Source: Pseudomonas muyukensis
Lineage (GTDB): Bacteria > Pseudomonadota > Gammaproteobacteria > Pseudomonadales > Pseudomonadaceae
Direction of reading: 5' to 3'
Assembly (NCBI RefSeq): GCF_019139535.1
Contig: NZ_CP077073.1
Location: 199,501-263,500, forward strand
DNA: 64,000 nt
Below are positions 27,599 to 36,044 of the stretch, in pieces. Position 1 is the stretch's first letter, and each line of letters starts with the position of its first letter. The position numbers and the translations under genes were made by a program. The notes beneath the pieces are model-generated. The model was not told the DNA's origin. It did no database searches and worked only from the letters and a program-made list of their open reading frames with translations.

Positions 27599-28486
27599 AT
27601 GCACGCCGCCAACCCGCGTCGCGGGTACATTCTGGGCCTCGGCGCCTACATCATCTGGGGCCTGTTCCCCTTGTACTTCAAAGCCATCCAGAGCGTCCCG
27701 GCGGTGGAGATCATCGTCCACCGGGTGCTCTGGTCGGCATTGTTCGGCTCGCTGCTGCTACTGGTGTGGAAACACCCCGGCTGGTGGCGCGAGCTGCGCG
27801 AGAACCCGCGACGCCTGGCGATCCTGGCGCTCAGTGGTACGTTGATCGCCGGCAACTGGCTGACCTACGTGTGGGCGGTGAACAACGGCCGCATGCTCGA
27901 GGCCAGCCTGGGGTACTACATCAACCCGCTGATCAACGTGCTGCTGGGCATGCTGCTGCTCGGCGAACGCCTGCGTCGCCTGCAATGGCTGGCCGTGGGC
28001 CTGGCGGCGCTGGGCGTGGCGCAACAGGTGTGGCAGGTGGGCAGCCTGCCCTGGGTGTCGCTGGCTCTGGCGCTGTCGTTCGGCTTCTATGGCCTGATCC
28101 GCAAGCAGGCGCCGGTGCAGGCATTGCCCGGGCTGGTGGTGGAGACCTGGATGCTGGTGCCGCTGGCCATCGGCTGGCTGTTGCTGCATCCGAGCGCCAA
28201 CAGCGCCAATGCCGAGTTCTTCAGCAGCAGCGAAGCGTTGTGGTTGATCGCCGCCGGCCCGGTCACCCTGGTACCGCTGGTGTGCTTCAACGCTGCCGCT
28301 CGCCACTTGCCCTACACCACCCTGGGCTTCCTGCAGTACCTGGCGCCGACCCTGGTACTGTTGCAGGCGGTACTGCTGTTCGACGAACACCTGACCTCCA
28401 GCAACCTGCTGGCGTTCGCCTGCATCTGGGCGGGGCTGGCGGTGTATAGCGTGGATGCCTGGTTGTCGCTGCGCAAGCGTGCCTGA
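27599..28486 (+). CDS. rarD: RarD-type EamA/DMT-superfamily transporter
   Basis: A 295-residue inner-membrane protein with about ten helices in two EamA repeats. Seen: RGYILGLGAYIIWGLFPLYF, EIIVHRVLWS and NWLTYVWAVNNGRMLEASLG, hallmarks of RarD (named for chloramphenicol-sensitivity work). Substrate is unknown. ATG behind AAGGA. A 9-bp hairpin CAGGCCACG/CGTGGCCTG at 28509-28531 follows. Confidence 0.9.
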   Translation: MHAANPRRGYILGLGAYIIWGLFPLYFKAIQSVPAVEIIVHRVLWSALFGSLLLLVWKHPGWWRELRENPRRLAILALSGTLIAGNWLTYVWAVNNGRMLEASLGYYINPLINVLLGMLLLGERLRRLQWLAVGLAALGVAQQVWQVGSLPWVSLALALSFGFYGLIRKQAPVQALPGLVVETWMLVPLAIGWLLLHPSANSANAEFFSSSEALWLIAAGPVTLVPLVCFNAAARHLPYTTLGFLQYLAPTLVLLQAVLLFDEHLTSSNLLAFACIWAGLAVYSVDAWLSLRKRA

Positions 28487-28508
28487 TCAGTTTTTGATCA
28501 AACCCATG

Positions 28509-28531
28509 CAGGCCACGCACTACGTGGCCTG
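28509..28531 (+). terminator. Hairpin after rarD
   Basis: Perfect 9-bp stem CAGGCCACG, loop CACTA, CGTGGCCTG. No T run follows, so it may be an mRNA-end structure rather than an intrinsic terminator. Confidence 0.45.
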
Positions 28532-28549
28532 TAGCAAGGTCTCCAGAGG

Positions 28550-28671
28550 TTATCCACACCCTCGTCCCCGTGCTTTGTGCACAAGCTGCTGATTTTTGGG
28601 TGTTTTTTGAGCAAATCTGTGTAGCAGGCAGTTTGCCTGGGCTGGAGCGGTGAACCCCCAGGTTATCCACA
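28550..28671 (+). other. Two perfect DnaA boxes outside oriC
   Basis: TTATCCACA at 28550-28558 and again at 28663-28671, same orientation, 105 bases of sequence between their starts and ends. Both match the strong DnaA box exactly. They lie in the 323-base gap between rarD and the ACT-domain gene, together with an A/T-richer stretch around 28590-28615 and a REP. Function is unproven. Confidence 0.55.
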
Positions 28672-28711
28672 GGGCCTTCCCCGTGATATCGGGATAACCG
28701 CAGGGGGCCGC

Positions 28712-28797
28712 TTCGCGACACAAGGCCGCTCCTACAAAGGAACGCGTAGTCCTTGTAGGAGCGGCCTTGTGTCGCGAAAGGGCCGCAAAGCGGCCCC
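28712..28797. repeat. REP hairpin pair, family A, perfect arms
   Basis: 26-base perfectly complementary arms at 28712-28737 and 28753-28778 with a 15-base spacer, followed by the GGGCCGCaaaGCGGCCC hairpin at 28780-28797. It lies just after the stop of the ACT-domain gene (minus strand). Confidence 0.88.
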
Positions 28798-28809
28798 GGC
28801 AATCTTTGA

Positions 28810-29328
28810 TCAGTCCTCTGCCCGCAACTGCAACTCCACCATCAAGTCATCGGCAAGGTTTTCCAATCGCTGCTGCAACTCATCCAGCGGCAAGGTCAAC
28901 GGCAACGCCAACAGCGCATCAGCATGAAACAACGGCTCGCTGCTCATCGGCGCCGGGCGCACCTCTGTGGAAAACCGCTCGACGTTCACCCCAAGCTCTG
29001 CCAGCAGCCGGGTGATATCACGGACGATGCCCGGCCGGTCGTTGCCCACCAGTTCCATGGCAATCGGCTTCCAGGTGCAGGATGGCTCGATGCCGCTTTC
29101 GGCGATGAGTACCCGAATGCCGTGGTCACCCAGCTTGTGCAGCGACTCGACCAGCTCGGCGTAGTTCTCCGCCGGTACCGCCACCCGCAGGATCCCGGCA
29201 AACTGCCCGGCCATGCGCGACATGCGGCTTTCCAGCCAGTTGCCATTGTGATCGGCGATGCACTGGGCGATGCGTTCGACCTGCCCGGCCTTGTCGGGGG
29301 CGATCACGGTGAGTACGAGATGGTCCAC
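28810..29328 (-). CDS. GcvR-like protein with two ACT domains
   Basis: A 172-residue protein with two ACT domains: residues 3-80 (LVLTVIAPDKAGQVERIAQC) and about 90-170 (MELVGNDRPGIVRDITRLLA). This is the architecture of GcvR, the glycine-cleavage repressor partner of GcvA in E. coli, which binds GcvA and glycine. The length fits GcvR (about 190) loosely. No gcv genes are close. ATG at 29328 behind AAGGAG. Role in glycine control is inferred. Confidence 0.75.
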   Translation of the reverse strand: MDHLVLTVIAPDKAGQVERIAQCIADHNGNWLESRMSRMAGQFAGILRVAVPAENYAELVESLHKLGDHGIRVLIAESGIEPSCTWKPIAMELVGNDRPGIVRDITRLLAELGVNVERFSTEVRPAPMSSEPLFHADALLALPLTLPLDELQQRLENLADDLMVELQLRAED

Positions 29329-29573
29329 GGGCCACTCCTTCTACTATGCTCGGGGCCGTGGCGAACGGCCATGAATCGGGATCGCATCAGTATAGGCAAG
29401 GCGCGGCAACCTGCCGCAGGACAGTCCACCGGAGTAATCGTGTACTGTTTCAAGATTTATCTGGAACAATCCACCTGTTTTTTGCGAACATACGTTCTCC
29501 CAGCGTGACCCTATGCGACTCATCGGTCGCGAAACGGCGCTTTTAGTCTGTGGTTTACCTGCCTGCTGCTTCA

Positions 29574-29599
29574 TGTAGTATGCATCGACGCGGACTACA
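29574..29599. promoter_or_regulatory. Candidate RccR operator of glcB (long-linker type)
   Basis: TGTAGT, 14-base linker, ACTACA, 186 bases before the glcB start. The same half-sites with a 3-base linker occur before aceE. RccR, a KDPG-responsive RpiR-family regulator of Pseudomonas, was published as using two pseudo-palindromes that differ only in linker length, the long type at glyoxylate-shunt genes including glcB. The rest of the 456-base gap 29329-29784 holds no credible gene. Confidence 0.65.
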
Positions 29600-29784
29600 A
29601 AACGTCGTTTGGATGTCTGCCAAGGCGCCTGTGAAAATACGCCAACTGCCCGCCGGCCCGTCTGGCGAGCCGCACCCAGCCGCGCTCACCACGAGGGCAT
29701 GCACTGGTGCCGTGTTTAGAGAAGCGCTACAGGCTTAATACAGAAGAGCGAAAGCGAAATAGCTGAGCAGAGGTGAGGCAAGCA

Positions 29785-31962
29785 ATGACTGGATACGTTC
29801 AAGTCGGTGGCCTTCAGGTCGCCAAGGCCCTGTACGACTTCGTCAACCACGAAGCAATCCCTGGAACCGGTATCGAAGCCGATAAGTTCTGGGCCGGGGC
29901 GGCAGAGATCATTAACGACCTCGCTCCAAAGAACAAAGCCCTGCTCGCCAAGCGCGACGAGCTGCAAGCCAAGATCGACGCCTGGCACCAGGCACGCAAG
30001 GGCCAGGCCCACGACGCCGCAGCCTACAAGCGCTTCCTCCAGGAAATCGGCTACCTGCTGCCACAAGCCGACGATTTCCAGGCCAGCACGCAGAACGTCG
30101 ATGAAGAAATCGCCGTGATGGCCGGCCCGCAGCTGGTGGTGCCGGTGATGAACGCCCGCTTCGCCCTGAACGCCGCCAACGCCCGCTGGGGCTCGCTGTA
30201 CGACGCCCTCTACGGCACCGACGCCATCAGCGACGAAGGTGGCGCCGAAAAAGGCCAGGGCTACAACAAGGTGCGTGGCGACAAGGTCATTGCCTTCGCC
30301 CGCGCCTTCCTCGACGAAGCCGCGCCCCTGGCTGCCGGCTCCCACGTCGACTCCACCGGCTACCGCATCGAAGCCGGCAAGTTGGTGGTTGCCCTCAAAG
30401 GCGGCAGCAACAGCGGCCTGCGCGACGACGCCCAGCTGATCGGCTTCCATGGCGACGCCAAAGCGCCGACCGCGGTGCTGCTCAAGCACAACGGCCTGCA
30501 CTTCGAGATCCAGGTCGATGCCAGCACCCCGGTCGGTAGCACCGACGCCGCCGGCGTGAAGGACATCCTCATGGAGTCGGCGCTGACCACCATCATGGAC
30601 TGCGAAGACTCGGTCGCCGCGGTCGATGCCGACGACAAGGTCATCGTCTACCGCAACTGGCTGGGCCTGATGAAGGGCGACCTGGCCGAAAGCGTGAGCA
30701 AGGGCGGCAAGACCTTCACCCGCACCATGAACCCAGACCGCGAATACGCCGCGCCCAACGGCGGCAGCGTGACCCTGCATGGTCGCTCGTTGCTGTTCGT
30801 GCGCAACGTGGGCCACCTGATGACCAACCCGGCGATCCTCGACGCCCAGGGCAACGAGATCCCCGAGGGCATCCAGGACGGCCTGTTCACCAACCTGATC
30901 GCCCTGCACAACCTCAACGGCAACACCAGCCGCAAGAACACCCGCAGCGGCAGCGTGTACATCGTCAAGCCGAAGATGCACGGCCCCGAGGAAGTGGCGT
31001 TCGCCGCCGAGATCTTCAGCCGCGTCGAAGACCTGCTGGGCATGCCACGCAACACCGTCAAGGTCGGCATCATGGACGAGGAGCGCCGCACCACGGTCAA
31101 TCTCAAGGCCTGCATCAAGGCCGCCGCCGAGCGCGTGGCGTTCATCAACACCGGTTTCCTCGACCGCACCGGCGACGAGATCCACACCTCCATGGAAGCC
31201 GGCGCCGTGGTGCGCAAGGGCGCCATGAAGAACGAGAAGTGGATCGGCGCCTACGAGAACAACAACGTCGACGTCGGCCTTGCCACCGGCCTGCAGGGCC
31301 GCGCGCAGATCGGCAAGGGCATGTGGGCCATGCCGGACCTGATGGCCGCCATGCTCGAGCAGAAGATCGCCCACCCGCTGGCGGGTGCCAACACCGCCTG
31401 GGTACCGTCGCCGACCGCCGCCACCCTGCACGCCCTGCACTACCACAAGGTCGACGTGCAGGCCCGTCAGCGCGAGCTGGCCAGCCGCACCCCGGCTTCG
31501 GTCGACGACATCCTGAGCATTCCGCTGGCGGCCAACACCAATTGGTCGGCCGACGAGATCCGCAACGAGCTGGACAACAACGCCCAGGGCATCCTCGGCT
31601 ATGTGGTGCGCTGGATCGACCAGGGCGTGGGTTGCTCGAAAGTGCCGGACATCAACGATGTCGGCCTGATGGAAGACCGCGCCACCCTGCGCATCTCGGC
31701 GCAGTTGCTGGCCAACTGGCTGCGCCACGGCGTGGTCACCCAGGACCAGGTGCTGGAAAGCCTCAAGCGCATGGCCGCGGTGGTCGACAAGCAGAACGCC
31801 GGCGATGCCCTGTACCGGCCGATGGCGCCAAACTTCGATGACAACATCGCGTTCCAGGCGGCCATCGAGCTGGTGATCGAAGGCGCCAAGCAGCCGAACG
31901 GCTACACCGAGCCCGTGCTGCACCGCCGCCGTCGCGAGTTCAAGGCGCGTAACGGGCTGTAA
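29785..31962 (+). CDS. glcB: Malate synthase G
   Basis: A 725-residue monomeric malate synthase that condenses glyoxylate and acetyl-CoA to malate, completing the glyoxylate shunt. Seen: [33 protein letters not shown] and the C-terminal [16 protein letters not shown], all typical of isoform G, and the full length (about 723 in E. coli). The ATG at 29785 is preferred to GTG at 29773. It is monocistronic; a REP at 31977-32035 separates it from the convergent receiver gene. Likely control by RccR. Confidence 0.97.
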   Translation: MTGYVQVGGLQVAKALYDFVNHEAIPGTGIEADKFWAGAAEIINDLAPKNKALLAKRDELQAKIDAWHQARKGQAHDAAAYKRFLQEIGYLLPQADDFQASTQNVDEEIAVMAGPQLVVPVMNARFALNAANARWGSLYDALYGTDAISDEGGAEKGQGYNKVRGDKVIAFARAFLDEAAPLAAGSHVDSTGYRIEAGKLVVALKGGSNSGLRDDAQLIGFHGDAKAPTAVLLKHNGLHFEIQVDASTPVGSTDAAGVKDILMESALTTIMDCEDSVAAVDADDKVIVYRNWLGLMKGDLAESVSKGGKTFTRTMNPDREYAAPNGGSVTLHGRSLLFVRNVGHLMTNPAILDAQGNEIPEGIQDGLFTNLIALHNLNGNTSRKNTRSGSVYIVKPKMHGPEEVAFAAEIFSRVEDLLGMPRNTVKVGIMDEERRTTVNLKACIKAAAERVAFINTGFLDRTGDEIHTSMEAGAVVRKGAMKNEKWIGAYENNNVDVGLATGLQGRAQIGKGMWAMPDLMAAMLEQKIAHPLAGANTAWVPSPTAATLHALHYHKVDVQARQRELASRTPASVDDILSIPLAANTNWSADEIRNELDNNAQGILGYVVRWIDQGVGCSKVPDINDVGLMEDRATLRISAQLLANWLRHGVVTQDQVLESLKRMAAVVDKQNAGDALYRPMAPNFDDNIAFQAAIELVIEGAKQPNGYTEPVLHRRRREFKARNGL

Positions 31963-31976
31963 ACAGCCAGCAACGC

Positions 31977-32035
31977 ATCGCGGGGCAAGCCCGCTCCCAC
32001 GCCTCTCCAGCGTGGGAGCGGGCTTGCCCCGCGAT
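31977..32035. repeat. REP-like palindrome, family C, between convergent genes
   Basis: Perfect 25-base complementary arms (31977-32001 and 32011-32035) beginning ATCGCGGGGCAAGCCCGC, with a 9-base loop. It fills the gap between the glcB stop and the receiver gene stop and could end both transcripts. Confidence 0.88.
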
Positions 32036-32040
32036 CGTTT

Positions 32041-32490
32041 TCAGCCCTGATCCATTCTCAACTCACGTCGCACCAGCTCCAGGAGCTTCCCCAGGTCCAC
32101 CGGCTTGAGCAGGAAATCCACCACCCCCAGGTGCATCACGTCCACCGCCTCCTTCACATCGGTGTCGCCCGACACCACGATGATCGACAGCGCCGCCCGC
32201 TCCGACTCACGCACCTGACGGATCAGCTCCAGGCCATCGGCCGGCTGCATGCGCAGGTCGGTGATCATCAGCGCGATACGCGGCTCGTAATGCAGCTTGA
32301 GCATGGCCTCCTGCGCCCCATCGGCGGTCATGCAGGCAATGCCCCGACTCTTCAGGTACAGGCTCAACGCCTCGCTGCTCACCGGGTTGTCGTCGACCAC
32401 CAGCACCACCGGCCTTGGCCCGGCAGGGGCAGTCACCCCGGCCAGCGCCTCGCGCTCGGCGTCACTCAGGATGTCGTCATGCTCAGCCAT
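32041..32490 (-). CDS. Single-domain response regulator (CheY-like)
   Basis: A 149-residue protein: a 25-residue tail, then one receiver domain. Acidic pocket Asp33/Asp34 in LVVDDNP, phosphoacceptor Asp78 in MITDLRM, Ser107 in VVSGDTD (position usually Thr/Ser) and Lys129 in LLKPVDLG are all present, so it should be phosphorylated. No output domain and no sensor kinase nearby; partner unknown. The ATG at 32490 was chosen; a TTG 15 bases upstream is possible. Confidence 0.88.
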   Translation of the reverse strand: MAEHDDILSDAEREALAGVTAPAGPRPVVLVVDDNPVSSEALSLYLKSRGIACMTADGAQEAMLKLHYEPRIALMITDLRMQPADGLELIRQVRESERAALSIIVVSGDTDVKEAVDVMHLGVVDFLLKPVDLGKLLELVRRELRMDQG

Positions 32491-32649
32491 GGCCACTCTC
32501 GTCAAAAAAATCTCGGTCGCAGCTTAGGACCGCAAAAGTTGCGCTACCCGGTTCGCCTTTCGTCGGGTCCTTGACAGTGCCCGCCCTAGACTTACGTCCA
32601 ATGGGCACCACATGACGGCCAGCCGACCATGGAGGCCGAGAACAACAAA

Positions 32650-32683
32650 GCCGAGCTCTATATATAGATATATATAGTTCGGC
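32650..32683. promoter_or_regulatory. TA-rich hairpin in the leader of the CBS/nucleotidyltransferase gene
   Basis: GCCGA, then CTATATATA (32658-32666), GA, TATATATAG (32669-32677), then TCGGC (32679-32683). This gives a 9-bp perfect TA stem with a 5-bp GC clamp and a small bulge, ending 20 bases before the ATG. In a GC-rich genome this is conspicuous. It could be a promoter element, an operator, or a temperature-sensitive mRNA structure. Confidence 0.55.
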
Positions 32684-32703
32684 GTAGCGATACGGTCAGC
32701 TTC

Positions 32704-34641
32704 ATGAGCAAAAAGGACGCCTACACCCAGGCAGGCAGGACCGCGGTACTGCAGAACATCCAGGGCACCCTGCAATTTCTGCAACGGTTCCCACCGTTCA
32801 ACCAGATGGAACACAGCCACCTGGCCTACCTGGTGGAACAGTGCCAGCTGCGCTTCTACGCGGGCGGCGAAAGCATCATCAAGCCCGCCGACGGGCCGGT
32901 GGAGCACTTCTACATCGTCAAGCAGGGCCGGGTGGTCGGCGAACGCCACCACGTGACCAAGCCGGGTACCGAGACCACCTTCGAGATCACCAGTGGCGAG
33001 TGCTTCCCCCTGGCCGCGCTGCTGGGCGAACGGGCGACCCGCACCGAGCATTTGGCCGGTGAGGACACCTTCTGCCTGCAACTGAACAAGGCGGCGTTCA
33101 TCCGGCTGTTCTCGATGTCCGACGTGTTCCGCGACTTCGCCTTGCGCGGCGTCAGCAGCCTGCTCGACCAGGTCAACCAGCAAGTGCGCCAGCGCGCGGT
33201 GGAAACCCTCGGCACCCAGTACTCGCTGAATACCCCGCTGGGCGAGCTGGCCCTGCGCCATCCCGTGGTCTGCGCAGCCGACACCCCGCTGCGCGAGGCC
33301 GTGCACCTGATGCACGAGCAGCAGGTCGGCAGCATCGTCATCGTCGACCCGCAGCGCTACCCCACCGGCATCTTCACCCTGCGCGACCTGCGCCAGGTGG
33401 TGGCGGACCCAGGCGCCGAGCTGACAGCGCCGATCGAACGCTACATGACACCCCGGCCGTTCCACCTCAGCCCCCAGGCCAGCGCCTTCGACGCCGCCAT
33501 GGCGATGACCGAGCGGCACATCGCCCACGTCTGCCTGGTGGAAAACCAGCGCCTGTGCGGGGTGATCTCCGAGCGCGACCTGTTTTCCCTGCAGCGGGTC
33601 GACCTGGTGCACCTGGCGCGCACCATCCGCCATGCCCCACGCCTGGACAGCCTGGTGGCGCTGCGCGGCGAGATCGGCCAACTGGTCGAGCGCATGCTCG
33701 CCCACGGCGCCTCCTCCACGCAGATCACCCAGATCATCACCCTGCTCAACGACCACACCGTGTGCCGGGTGATCGAGTTGGCCATCGCCGAGCGCGGCGA
33801 CCCGGGCGTGCCGTTCAGCTGGCTGTGCTTCGGCAGCGAAGGCCGCCGCGAACAGACCCTGCACACCGACCAGGACAACGGCATTCTGTTCGAGGCCCGC
33901 GACCCCGCCGAGGCCGAGGCGATCCGCGCCAGGCTGCTGCCGCTGGCCCAATACATCAACCACAACCTGGCGCAGTGCGGCTTCACCCTGTGCAAGGGCA
34001 ACGTGATGGCCGGCAACCCTGAACTGTGCCTGTCGCGTGGCGAATGGGCGCGGCGCTTCGCCGGTTTCGTGCGCGAGGCCAGCCCGGAAAACCTGCTGGG
34101 CTCGAGCATCTATTTCGACCTGCGCGTGGTCTGGGGTGACGAACAAGGCTGCGAGCAACTGCGCCAGGCCCTGCTCGAGCAAGTTGCCGACAACCGCCTG
34201 TTCCAGCGCATGATGGCCGACAACGCCCTGCGCCAGCGCCCACCGGTGGGGCGCCTGCGCGAGTTCGTGCTGACTCGCCAGGGCGACGACAAGGCCGCCA
34301 CCCTCGACCTCAAGGTCCAGGGCCTGACACCCTTCGTCGACGGCGCCCGGCTGCTGGCCCTGGCCAACGGCATTGGCGCCTGCAACACCCTTGAACGCCT
34401 GCGCCAGCTGGTCGCCAAGGGCGTCATCGAGGCGCTGGATGGCGCCGCCTATGAAGAGGCCTACCACTTCATCCAGCAGACCCGCATGCAACAGCACCAG
34501 CGCCAGACCCGCGACAACCTGGCGTACTCCAACCGGCTCGACCCTGACAGCCTCAACCACCTGGACCGGCGCATCCTGCGCGAGTCCCTGCGCCAGGCCC
34601 AACGCCTGCAAAGCAGCCTGGCCCTGCGGTACCAGCTGTGA
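32704..34641 (+). CDS. cNMP-binding/CBS/DUF294 nucleotidyltransferase protein
   Basis: A 645-residue multidomain protein. Order: cyclic-nucleotide-binding-like domain (about 20-145, with YAGGESIIKPADGPVEHFYI), two CBS domains (about 170-300, MTPRPFHLSP between them), DUF294 nucleotidyltransferase with GSEGRREQTLHTDQDNG near residue 376-392, and a C-terminal DUF294_C helical domain. GSEGRRE and DQD are the metal and nucleotide residues of GlnD/GlnE-like transferases. It overlaps the next gene by four bases. The target it modifies, if any, is unknown; the CBS and cNMP parts suggest nucleotide sensing. Confidence 0.88.
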   Translation: MSKKDAYTQAGRTAVLQNIQGTLQFLQRFPPFNQMEHSHLAYLVEQCQLRFYAGGESIIKPADGPVEHFYIVKQGRVVGERHHVTKPGTETTFEITSGECFPLAALLGERATRTEHLAGEDTFCLQLNKAAFIRLFSMSDVFRDFALRGVSSLLDQVNQQVRQRAVETLGTQYSLNTPLGELALRHPVVCAADTPLREAVHLMHEQQVGSIVIVDPQRYPTGIFTLRDLRQVVADPGAELTAPIERYMTPRPFHLSPQASAFDAAMAMTERHIAHVCLVENQRLCGVISERDLFSLQRVDLVHLARTIRHAPRLDSLVALRGEIGQLVERMLAHGASSTQITQIITLLNDHTVCRVIELAIAERGDPGVPFSWLCFGSEGRREQTLHTDQDNGILFEARDPAEAEAIRARLLPLAQYINHNLAQCGFTLCKGNVMAGNPELCLSRGEWARRFAGFVREASPENLLGSSIYFDLRVVWGDEQGCEQLRQALLEQVADNRLFQRMMADNALRQRPPVGRLREFVLTRQGDDKAATLDLKVQGLTPFVDGARLLALANGIGACNTLERLRQLVAKGVIEALDGAAYEEAYHFIQQTRMQQHQRQTRDNLAYSNRLDPDSLNHLDRRILRESLRQAQRLQSSLALRYQL

Positions 34642-35348
34642 AGCTGTTCGCCTGGCTGCGCCCGCCCATGCCCGAGCTGAGCGCACCGCTGTGCCAGCGC
34701 CTGGCCCGCTTGCCGCGCCCGGCACCGGCGGCGGTGTGCTCGCTGCGCGAACAGCGCTGGGTGGTGCTCGACCTGGAGACCAGCGGCCTGAACCCCAACC
34801 GCGACCAGGTCCTGTCGATTGGCGCAGTGGCCATCGAGGACGGCGCCATCGACCTGGGCCGCCCGTTCGAACGTACCCTGCGCCGCCCTGAACAGAAGAC
34901 CAACGCCAGCGTGCTGATCCACGGCCTGGGCCCTAGCGCCCTGGCCGCCGGCTGCGACCCGGCCGAGGCACTCCTGGAATTGCTGGAATTCATCGGCGAC
35001 AGCCCGGTGCTGGCGTTCCATGCGCCGTTCGACCAGCGCATGCTCGAACGCGCCGTGAAAAGCAGCCTGGGCCTGCGCCTGCAGCATCCATTTCTGGATG
35101 TCGCCGAACTGGCGCCGATGCTCAACCCCGACACCGTTCTGCGCGAAGCCGGGCTGGACGACTGGATCGCCCGTTTCGGTCTTGAAGTGCAAGCCCGCCA
35201 CCATGCCAGCGCCGACGCCCAGGTAACTGCCGAGCTGGCATTGATTCTGTTCAGCCAGGCCCGTCGCCAGCAGTTGGACAGCCCGTTGCAATTGCGTCAG
35301 CGGCTCGGCCAGTGGCAGCGACGCAAGGTGCAGCACCATGGTCTGTGA
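34638..35348 (+). CDS. DnaQ-like 3'-5' exonuclease
   Basis: A 236-residue DEDD-family exonuclease. Seen: Exo I WVVLDLETSGLNPNRDQVLS with Asp and Glu, Exo II LAFHAPFDQRMLERA, and the HHASADAQVTAEL Exo III end (DEDDh). It is shorter than and distinct from PolIII epsilon. It starts with GTG inside the stop of the CBS/nucleotidyltransferase gene, so the two are coupled. This two-gene set is common in pseudomonads; its job is not known to me. Confidence 0.88.
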   Translation: MKLFAWLRPPMPELSAPLCQRLARLPRPAPAAVCSLREQRWVVLDLETSGLNPNRDQVLSIGAVAIEDGAIDLGRPFERTLRRPEQKTNASVLIHGLGPSALAAGCDPAEALLELLEFIGDSPVLAFHAPFDQRMLERAVKSSLGLRLQHPFLDVAELAPMLNPDTVLREAGLDDWIARFGLEVQARHHASADAQVTAELALILFSQARRQQLDSPLQLRQRLGQWQRRKVQHHGL

Positions 35349-35478
35349 ATCATGCATCGCCCAGCAGGGACTGCACCTGGCCTGAAGAGCAAGGCAAAAC
35401 GTTTGCGCGTGCAGCCCCTGCCATGCTGGCAATCCGATAAGCGTCAATTGCGCCGCCACCCCCGCCTCTGCCACAATC

Positions 35479-35497
35479 GCGAATAATTATCGTTAGT
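35479..35497. promoter_or_regulatory. Fur box before the ECF sigma gene
   Basis: On the minus strand the core reads GATAATTATTCGC; over the 19-base GATAATGATAATCATTATC consensus I count about 13 matches. It lies 29 bases before the sigma factor start, where iron-loaded Fur would block transcription. Confidence 0.6.
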
Positions 35498-35525
35498 TAA
35501 CGTATATTTTTCCGGGGGGCGTTCC

Positions 35526-36044
35526 TTGACGTCTGCGCACAGTCCACATGCCGAGCTGGTCGGGTCGCTGTATCGCGACCATCGCGCCTGGCTGCTCGCC
35601 TGGCTGCAGCGCAGCACCGCCTGTCGCCAGCGCGCCGAGGACCTGAGCCAGGACACGTTCGTGCGCCTGCTGGGCCGCGACCAGCTGGACACTCCCCGTG
35701 AACCCCGGGCATTCCTGGCCGCCGTGGCCAAGGGCCTGTTGTTCGACCACTTTCGCCGCGCCGCCCTCGAGCAGGCCTACCTGGCGGAACTGGCGCGGGT
35801 AGCCGAAGCCGAACAACCCTCCCCGGAACTCCAGCACCTGATCCTCGAGGACCTCAAGGCCATCGACCGCTTGCTCGGCAAGCTGTCGAGCAAGGCCCGC
35901 GCGGCCTTCCTGTACAACCGCCTGGACGGCCTCGGCCACGCCGAGATCGCCGAGCGCCTGGGGGTGTCGGTGTCCCGCGTGCGCCAGTACCTCGCCCAGG
36001 GCCTGCGCCAGTGCTACATCGCCCTGTACGGGGAACCGACATGA
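35526..36044 (+). CDS. ECF sigma factor, FecI-like iron-starvation type
   Basis: A 172-residue sigma-70 family factor with region 2 (RAEDLSQDTFVRLLGR, then PRAFLAAVAKGLLFDHFRR) and region 4 (FLYNRLDGLGHAEIAERLG, then VSRVRQYLAQGL). The following FecR and TonB receptor with a signalling domain make it the sigma factor of a cell-surface signalling cascade that switches on the receptor. Start is TTG at 35526 in my reading, behind GGGGGG. Its stop overlaps fecR by four bases. A Fur box lies upstream. Confidence 0.92.
   Translation: MTSAHSPHAELVGSLYRDHRAWLLAWLQRSTACRQRAEDLSQDTFVRLLGRDQLDTPREPRAFLAAVAKGLLFDHFRRAALEQAYLAELARVAEAEQPSPELQHLILEDLKAIDRLLGKLSSKARAAFLYNRLDGLGHAEIAERLGVSVSRVRQYLAQGLRQCYIALYGEPT

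Noticed and set aside
29344..29738. Short frames in the glcB leader (76, 66 and 62 codons)
   Set aside because: No ribosome sites, no similarity, and they overlap the operator-bearing promoter region.
29716..31923. 735-codon frame antisense to glcB
   Set aside because: Shadow frame; malate synthase G reads through the same DNA on the other strand.
32524..34725. 733-codon frame antisense to the CBS/nucleotidyltransferase gene
   Set aside because: No motif, and it crosses the promoter region; composition typical of codon-bias shadow.
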